Source: Xanthobacter sp. NM-25
Lineage (GTDB): Bacteria; Pseudomonadota; Alphaproteobacteria; Rhizobiales; Xanthobacteraceae
Assembly: GCF_022138605.1 (NCBI RefSeq)
Contig: NZ_JACBFS010000001.1
Span: 682,001-746,000 of the forward strand
DNA: 64,000 bases
Reading direction: 5' to 3'
Positions 59,171 to 64,000 of the stretch are shown here, piece by piece. The position numbers and the translations under genes are program-made. How positions within the stretch are numbered: the first letter of the stretch is position 1; every line of letters starts with the position of its first letter. The notes beneath the pieces are model-generated. The model ran no database searches. It had not been told where the DNA came from and saw only the letters and a program-made list of their open reading frames with translations.

Positions 59171-60565
59171 TCAAAGGTAGGTTTCATACTCCAGTGGAAG
59201 AATGACACGGGTAAAGGCCGCCAGTTCTTCCCGTTTCATCACCCCATAGACGCGCCGGTATTCCTCTCCGAACGCCTGGGCGATGAAGGGAGACGAAGAA
59301 AAGCGCGCCACCGCGTCGGCCATGGAGGGGCTGAGCTTGGGCGCATCCCGGTCATAGGCATTTCCGGACAAGGCCGGCGGCGGCTCGATCTTCGCCTCCA
59401 ACCCTTCCAGCATGCCGGCGAGAATGGCCGCGAGCACCAAATGGGGGTGGGCCTCCGCCCCGGCGATGCGATGCTCCAGCCGCCGCGCCGCCGGCGGGCC
59501 ATTGGGCACCCGCACCGCCACCGAGCGGTTGTCATAGCCCCAGGTCACCGAAACCGGCGCATAGCTGCCGGGCACCAGGCGGCGGTAGCCGTTGTAGCTG
59601 GGCACGAACATCAAGGTGGCGTCGGCCATGGTGGCGAGCAGGCCACCGGCGGCATGGCGCAGCGCCGCATCGCCCCCATCCGGGCGGGCGAACAGGTTGC
59701 CGCCCCCCTGCTCCAGCAGGCTCACGTGCACATGCATGCCGTTGCCGGCGAAATCCGCCAGCGGCTTGGCCATGAAGGTGGCGCGCAGGCCATTGCGGCG
59801 GGCCACACCCTCGATGAGCCGGCGCAGCAGCAGCGCTTCATCCGCCGCCTTCAGGGGATCGGCCCGGTGGTAGAGATTGACCTCGAACTGGCCGGGCGCC
59901 GCCTCCGAAATCACCGTATCGGCGGGCAGCCCCTGGGCCGCGCAGGCCTCGCGCACCTCGTGCAGCACCGGCGCGAAGGCGTCGAGGTCCGACATGGAAT
60001 ACATGTTCTGCCGCGGCTGGCCGGTGGCGCGGAACACCGGCTCCGGCGCCGTTCCCGGCTCGCCCGGCTTCAGGAGATAGAATTCGAGCTCGAAAGCGAC
60101 GCACGGCGTCAGCCCGAGGGCCGTGAAGCGGTCGACGATCTTGGTGAGCTGCTGGCGCGGATCGAGCCGCCAGGGGCGCCCGCGCGGCGAGCCATCGGGC
60201 TCGAACATGGTGATCAGCACCTGGGCGGTGGGGCGCGAGGCCCAGGGCACCGGCGTCAGCGTGCCCGGCACCGGCCAGCACAGGCCGTCCTTGTCGCCGG
60301 TCTCCAGGTGGATCTCGGTGGCCTCCACCTCGCAGCCCCACACATCGAGGCCGAAGATGGAGAGGGGAATGGCGACGCCGTCGGTCCAGACCTTGGCCAG
60401 CGAGGTCCCCGGCAGCCATTTGCCTCGAAAGACGCCGGAGGTGTCCGGCAGCAGGACCTCCACCACATCGGGGGAGCCGAAGGTGCTGAGATAGGCCGCA
60501 ACCTCGTCGGTGGCGGCCCCTTGAGCCGCGGCGTCGAGAGGCTGGCCGGGCGGGGATGCCGGCAT
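59171..60565 (-). CDS. puuA: Glutamine synthetase family protein, PuuA-type (gamma-glutamylputrescine synthetase)
   Basis: A 464-residue GS-fold ligase. Metal and ATP motifs are present: AFELEFYLL, GQFEVNLYH, GNGMHVHVSL, and the C-terminal RVPNGPPAARRLEHRIAGAEAHPHLVLAAILAG. The longer family opening VVEVLLPDTSGVFRGKWLPG marks the gamma-glutamylpolyamine branch rather than GlnA, and the linked polyamine-binding gene fits. It would ligate glutamate to putrescine for catabolism to GABA. Start at the internal ATG 60565; the frame opens at 60604. Confidence 0.87.
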   Translation of the reverse strand: MPASPPGQPLDAAAQGAATDEVAAYLSTFGSPDVVEVLLPDTSGVFRGKWLPGTSLAKVWTDGVAIPLSIFGLDVWGCEVEATEIHLETGDKDGLCWPVPGTLTPVPWASRPTAQVLITMFEPDGSPRGRPWRLDPRQQLTKIVDRFTALGLTPCVAFELEFYLLKPGEPGTAPEPVFRATGQPRQNMYSMSDLDAFAPVLHEVREACAAQGLPADTVISEAAPGQFEVNLYHRADPLKAADEALLLRRLIEGVARRNGLRATFMAKPLADFAGNGMHVHVSLLEQGGGNLFARPDGGDAALRHAAGGLLATMADATLMFVPSYNGYRRLVPGSYAPVSVTWGYDNRSVAVRVPNGPPAARRLEHRIAGAEAHPHLVLAAILAGMLEGLEAKIEPPPALSGNAYDRDAPKLSPSMADAVARFSSSPFIAQAFGEEYRRVYGVMKREELAAFTRVILPLEYETYL

Positions 60566-60682
60566 GATGCTCCAGTCAGAACGTTGAGCGCGGCATCCAT
60601 CCAAGCGCGAAGCCGCGCAACCTTCAAGCGCGACGATCAGCGGGGGCGTGGCCGCGGCACCGGATGGCCCGCGGCCGCATGG

Positions 60683-61024
60683 TCAGCCGCGCTCCACGGC
60701 GAACCCGGCGGCGCGCCAGCCCAGGATGCCGCCCTTCATATGTTCCTCATAGGCAAGGCCGGCCCGCTGCGCGGCGGCCGCCGCCTGCATGGAGCGCTGG
60801 CCCGAGCGACAGGAGAACACCAGGCGCTTGCCCTGTGCATCGGGCAGGGCCGCGAGATCGAAGCGGCTGAGCGGCAGGTTATAGGCGCCGGGAATGCGCT
60901 CCGCGGCCACCTCATTGGGCTCGCGCACGTCCACCAGGACGATGCTGCCGTTGTCCATGCCGGCCTTCACGTCGGCCGGCTCCAGATTGACGATGGTCCC
61001 ACCGAAGGGGTTCTTCTCGCTCAT
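60683..61024 (-). CDS. Rhodanese-like sulfurtransferase
   Basis: A 113-residue single-domain rhodanese. The active-site loop is C72-RSGQRS (VFSCRSGQRSMQAA), with the family strands IVLVDVREPNEVAAERIPGAYNLPLSRF. Such proteins pass sulfane sulfur; the partner is unknown. The start is ATG 61024 (MSEKNPFGG); the frame opens at 61087. It ends 117 bases before puuA on the same strand. Confidence 0.9.
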   Translation of the reverse strand: MSEKNPFGGTIVNLEPADVKAGMDNGSIVLVDVREPNEVAAERIPGAYNLPLSRFDLAALPDAQGKRLVFSCRSGQRSMQAAAAAQRAGLAYEEHMKGGILGWRAAGFAVERG

Positions 61025-61301
61025 GAATGCGACGTCCTCGAAAGAAGGCGCAAACCCTGCACCAGACCCTTGTTGCAACGCAAGCAAATTGCAGCGTCCC
61101 TAAGGGAGCGCGCGCAACACGATCACGCCGCTTTTTGCCGCCACTCACGGGGATGGAAGTGGCGGATGGCGGCCGTGGCCGGGTGGGCACCTCAACCGGA
61201 GCGGAACGATCCGCTCATCTGGCGTTCATCTTGGGCTTGCTAAACCCGCTGCCACGTCGGGCTTCGGTCGCCACGGCAGCCGGAGCTGAAAGGGAAACAA
61301 C

Positions 61302-61607
61302 ATGTGGATCCGTAGCGGAATTCTCGCTGCCGCTCTGCTCAGCCTGGCCCCCGCCGCGCAGGCGCAGAACAACACCGCCGCCGGCGCGCTGATCGGCGGC
61401 GCCACGGGCGCCATCATCGGCGGCGCGGTCACCGGCCGGGCCGGCGGCGCGGCGGCCGGCGCGGTCATCGGCGGCGCCACCGGCGCCATCATCGGCTCCC
61501 AGGCCGATCGCCAGCAGCCCCGCTATCTGTGGGGACGCGACGGGCGCTGCTACCTGCAGCAGCCCAATGGCGACCTGATCCGGGTCTCCCGCGCCAACTG
61601 CGGCTGA
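61302..61607 (+). CDS. Glycine-zipper protein, secreted
   Basis: A 101-residue protein with a signal peptide (SGILAAALLSLAPAAQA). The centre repeats GALIGGATGAIIGGAVTGRAGG and AGAVIGGATGAIIGS, a glycine-zipper helical hairpin able to insert or pack in membranes, and a short C-terminal RYLWGRDGRCYLQQPNGDLIRVSRANC with two cysteines. AAGGGAAAC is upstream of the ATG. Function unknown; such proteins are often linked to the outer membrane. Confidence 0.8.
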   Translation: MWIRSGILAAALLSLAPAAQAQNNTAAGALIGGATGAIIGGAVTGRAGGAAAGAVIGGATGAIIGSQADRQQPRYLWGRDGRCYLQQPNGDLIRVSRANCG

Positions 61608-61672
61608 GGGGCACCCACACAGATTCGAACTGTTGATCGGTTCCGTTCCCCCGCACGGTTCCGATCAATGGG

Positions 61673-61706
61673 AAGGCGCCGGCGCAAGCCGGCGCCTTTT
61701 CCCTTT
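61673..61706 (+). terminator. Intrinsic terminator after the glycine-zipper gene
   Basis: AAGGCGCCGGC (61673-61683) and GCCGGCGCCTT (61688-61698) form an 11-bp stem with a GCAA loop, followed by TTCCCTTT. Confidence 0.85.
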
Positions 61707-61797
61707 GCCCCGGCCGCACCCCTGCGGGCGCAAAGCGTTGGCAGAGACGCAGCAAAGCTGCTCAGATGGGACATCTTGGTCTGCCCGATTCCCGCTG

Positions 61798-62742
61798 ATG
61801 CCGCCGCACTCCTCTCCTCTGCCCGCTCTCGACACCCTCACCTCCGGCGCCAAGCGGCCGGTGGCGCAGGCCCTAGCCGCCATCGAGACCGCCCGCGGCA
61901 CCGCCGCGCTAGTGGCCCTGCTCGATGCGGCCGCCCGCGCCGGCAAGGCCCAGGTGCTGGGGCTGACCGGCCCGCCCGGCGTCGGCAAGTCCACCCTCAC
62001 CAATGCGCTGGTGCAGCGCGCCCGCCAGCAGGGGCGGACCGTGGCGGTGCTGGCCGTCGACCCGTCCTCGCGGCGCACCAAGGGCGCGCTGCTGGGCGAT
62101 CGCGCCCGCATCCAGACCGATCCCGAGGATCGCGGCGTGTTCGTGCGCTCCATGGCCGCGCGCGACCGGCTCGGCGGCCTCTCCGACGACGCCATCGCCG
62201 CCGTGGTGCTGCTGCGGGCGGTCTACGACCTGGTGATCGTGGAGACGGTGGGGGTCGGCCAGTCGGAAGCCGACATCTCACTGGTCGCCGATACGGTGGT
62301 GCTGTGCATCCAGCCGGCATCTGGCGACAGCCTGCAGTTCATGAAGGCGGGCGTCATGGAGCTGCCCGACATCATCGTCGTCACCAAGGCCGACATGGTG
62401 GAGGTGTCGCGGCGCGCCGCCTCCGAGGTGGCCGGCGCCCTCTCCCTGTCCGGCGACGGCGGCGACAGCTGGCAGGTGCCGGTGATCCGCCTATCGGCCA
62501 CTACTGGCGAGGGGCTCGATGCCTTCGAGGCGGCGGTGGGCAGCCACCAGCACCATCTGGCCGAAGGGGGGCGCCGCGACCATTTGCGCGCCACCCAGGA
62601 GCGCAAATGGGTGGAGGAGGCCATCAAGGTGCGATTCGGCACCCACGGCCTCGGCCGCGCCCGCGCCATGGGCACCGTCGCCACGACCCCGTTCGCCCGC
62701 GAGGCGGAATTGGCGGCCCGGTTAACCTCCACGCAAGGGTAA
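61798..62742 (+). CDS. meaB: Methylmalonyl-CoA mutase-associated GTPase MeaB
   Basis: A 314-residue GTPase of the ArgK/MeaB family, which loads and protects B12-dependent methylmalonyl-CoA mutase. The P-loop is GPPGVGKS at 58-65 (LGLTGPPGVGKSTL), with LAVDPSSRRTKGALLGDRARI, ETVGVGQSEADI (switch) and TKAD (base recognition). I chose the ATG at 61798 (MPPHSSPLPALDTL); the frame opens at 61633. The mutase itself is not in this window. It links to prpE and the B12 uptake genes. Confidence 0.93.
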   Translation: MPPHSSPLPALDTLTSGAKRPVAQALAAIETARGTAALVALLDAAARAGKAQVLGLTGPPGVGKSTLTNALVQRARQQGRTVAVLAVDPSSRRTKGALLGDRARIQTDPEDRGVFVRSMAARDRLGGLSDDAIAAVVLLRAVYDLVIVETVGVGQSEADISLVADTVVLCIQPASGDSLQFMKAGVMELPDIIVVTKADMVEVSRRAASEVAGALSLSGDGGDSWQVPVIRLSATTGEGLDAFEAAVGSHQHHLAEGGRRDHLRATQERKWVEEAIKVRFGTHGLGRARAMGTVATTPFAREAELAARLTSTQG

Positions 62743-62820
62743 ACGGACAATGCTCTTGCCTGTCGCCGGCACGACACAGCCGGCTGGTGGCGCGTCAGCG
62801 GACAGGCAGAGGGCAGAGCT

Positions 62821-64000
62821 ATGGCATCATCGAACAGCTTGCGGCACCCGCTGCCGCTTCTGGTCGCCGCCGTCGCCATCTGCACGGCGCCGGCGCGGCT
62901 GAGCGCCGGCGAGATGGACCGGCTCGACGCCCCCGGCGCCGCGCTGATCTCGGCGCCGCTGACGGTTCCCCTGCGCACCCTGAAGGTCGCGACCCTCGAT
63001 CTGCCCCGGCCCCTGGGCGCCATGCCCGAGGGCCCGCCGGTGGCCCGCGCCGCGCTGGAGAGCGAGGCGCCCACCGCCGCGCCGATCGTCGTCGCGGCCC
63101 TGCCCCCAGCGTCGCCGGCCGCGGCCGACCGCGCCTTCCAATATCCCCCGCCGCTGGTGCTGGGCGGCCCGAGCCTCGCGGCCGCCGCGGCGCCCGCCGC
63201 CAGCGCACCGCTGCATCCCTATCTGGAGGTCGCCCTCGACGCGCTGCTGGAGCTGCCGGTGATCCAGGACGAGGCGGAACCGGTCACCGCCGGTGATTTC
63301 GGCCCCGATTTCGATGGCCAGGAAGCTGCCGCCCTCACCCTGCCGGATGCCCCCGAACAGGTACCGGAGGAGGCGCCGGACGAGCTGCCGCCCGACAATG
63401 CCCTGGCCGGTGTCTCCGCCACCGAGGTCGCCCATCCCCCGGTCATCGGCCACGACAGCCTCACGGTGTTCGGCAGCGATCCCAAGCTGTTTCCGCCCCT
63501 GGCGTTCCAGTATCACGCGCTGGCCGATCAGGGCTTCGTGCCGGCGCCGTTGCAGCCACCGGCCGAAGCCCCGGCGCTGACCACCGCCGGCAACGCCGAG
63601 CAGAGTCCCGAGCGCGACGGCATCTGGCCCTCGCCGGCGCAGCGCCTGGGTCTGGAAGGCCCGCCCCTCGCCCGCGCCCAGAAATGCCTGGCCGAGGCCA
63701 TCTATTTTGAGAGCCGCGGCGAGCCCAAGCGCGGCCAGATCGCCGTGGCGCAGGTGGTGGTGAACCGGGTGTTCTCCGGCTACTACCCGGCGGACGTGTG
63801 CGGCACGGTCTACCAGAACGCCCACCGGCATCTGGCCTGCCAGTTCACCTTCGCCTGCGACAATGTGAAGGACGTCATCCGCGAGCCCGACATGTGGGTG
63901 CAGGCCAAGGAGATCGCCGCCGACATGCTGGACGGCAAGCTCTGGCTCGACAGTGTCGGCCGCGCCACCCATTACCATGCCTATTGGGTGCATCCGCGCT
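62821..64000 (+). CDS. SleB-type cell wall hydrolase, truncated by the window edge
   Basis: The frame from ATG 62821 runs 393 codons to the right edge without a stop. It opens with a signal sequence (HPLPLLVAAVAICTAP), followed by about 265 residues of low-complexity Ala/Pro-rich linker, and from about residue 285 a SleB/cell-wall-hydrolase domain: CLAEAIYFESRGEPKRGQIAVA with its catalytic Glu, VVNRVFSGYYPADVC and CQFTFACDN. The family cleaves peptidoglycan; the N-terminal linker suggests tethering in the periplasm. AGAGGGCAGAGCT lies before the ATG. Adjacent to meaB, 78 bases after its stop. Confidence 0.85.
   Translation, partial: MASSNSLRHPLPLLVAAVAICTAPARLSAGEMDRLDAPGAALISAPLTVPLRTLKVATLDLPRPLGAMPEGPPVARAALESEAPTAAPIVVAALPPASPAAADRAFQYPPPLVLGGPSLAAAAAPAASAPLHPYLEVALDALLELPVIQDEAEPVTAGDFGPDFDGQEAAALTLPDAPEQVPEEAPDELPPDNALAGVSATEVAHPPVIGHDSLTVFGSDPKLFPPLAFQYHALADQGFVPAPLQPPAEAPALTTAGNAEQSPERDGIWPSPAQRLGLEGPPLARAQKCLAEAIYFESRGEPKRGQIAVAQVVVNRVFSGYYPADVCGTVYQNAHRHLACQFTFACDNVKDVIREPDMWVQAKEIAADMLDGKLWLDSVGRATHYHAYWVHPR

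Noticed and set aside
57851..61243. Long plus-strand open frame (1130 codons) across potF, puuA and the rhodanese
   Set aside because: It runs opposite to three well supported minus-strand genes and has no family match; length follows from GC-rich codon structure.
61615..61665. Possible tRNA gene fragment
   Set aside because: Only a T-arm-like palindrome is present; no acceptor stem, D-arm, anticodon arm or CCA, so no tRNA was annotated.

Overview
The window is about 64 kb of very GC-rich, densely packed chromosomal DNA. The gene content points to an alphaproteobacterium of the order Hyphomicrobiales (Rhizobiales), probably Xanthobacteraceae (Xanthobacter, Azorhizobium or Ancylobacter-like). 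Evidence for this is the ispH-thrB-rnhA cluster, the lgt-midA-pgeF cluster, a TrcR (DUF1013) regulator, an Omp25/31-type porin, split gcvPA/gcvPB, a Tim44-like protein and FixK/FNR-type operators. The taxonomic placement is inference from gene families. I see no rRNA, tRNA, insertion sequence, prophage or CRISPR array. It reads as core genome with some accessory genes.

Layout: 1-5.5 kb holds ybjN (cut by the left edge), ubiK, and lgt-midA-pgeF-SH3 genes with overlapping junctions, a WYL/TerB protein and a small secreted protein. 5.5-10.8 kb is a vitamin B12 uptake unit: promoter, cobalamin riboswitch, btuB receptor, btuF, btuC, btuD. 10.8-16.8 kb holds a tandem universal stress protein with a FixK/FNR box, a GT2 glycosyltransferase coupled to a YdjC-type deacetylase, an ABCD/SbmA-type exporter, and a GSU2403-type nucleotidyltransferase behind a double inverted repeat. 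16.8-21.8 kb holds a PhnA-domain protein, two divergent acyl-CoA synthetases (one PrpE) and a tandem pair of paralogous secreted cysteine proteins. 22-27 kb holds a porin, an MBL hydrolase, an HMCES/YedK protein, a UbiH-type hydroxylase and TesB. 27-29 kb is a sigma-54-type glnK-amtB operon. 29-37.7 kb holds ileS, lspA, a secreted protein, a pair of M16 proteases and a lipoprotein. 37.8-43.2 kb is a riboswitch-controlled glycine cleavage operon (gcvT, gcvH, an OsmC gene, gcvPA, gcvPB). 43.2-51.4 kb holds a small membrane protein behind a second FixK/FNR box, a methyltransferase, gabD, an AhpD-like protein, an ABC-2 exporter, a frameshifted Tim44-like gene, a Tat-type secreted protein and trcR. 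51.7-55 kb is an autotransporter with a PAP2 phosphatase passenger. 55.3-64 kb holds ispH-thrB-rnhA, a potF/puuA polyamine pair, a rhodanese, a glycine-zipper protein, meaB and a SleB-type cell wall hydrolase cut by the right edge.

Several parts connect. B12 uptake, propionyl-CoA synthetase and MeaB (chaperone of B12-dependent methylmalonyl-CoA mutase) all serve propionate assimilation through methylmalonyl-CoA. The glycine riboswitch ties the gcv operon to glycine. An OsmC-type peroxidase gene sits directly after gcvH, so a lipoyl-dependent peroxidase could share the operon of a lipoyl carrier protein. Two FixK/FNR boxes, each with a well placed -10 element, suggest low-oxygen induction of the stress protein and of the 74-residue membrane protein.
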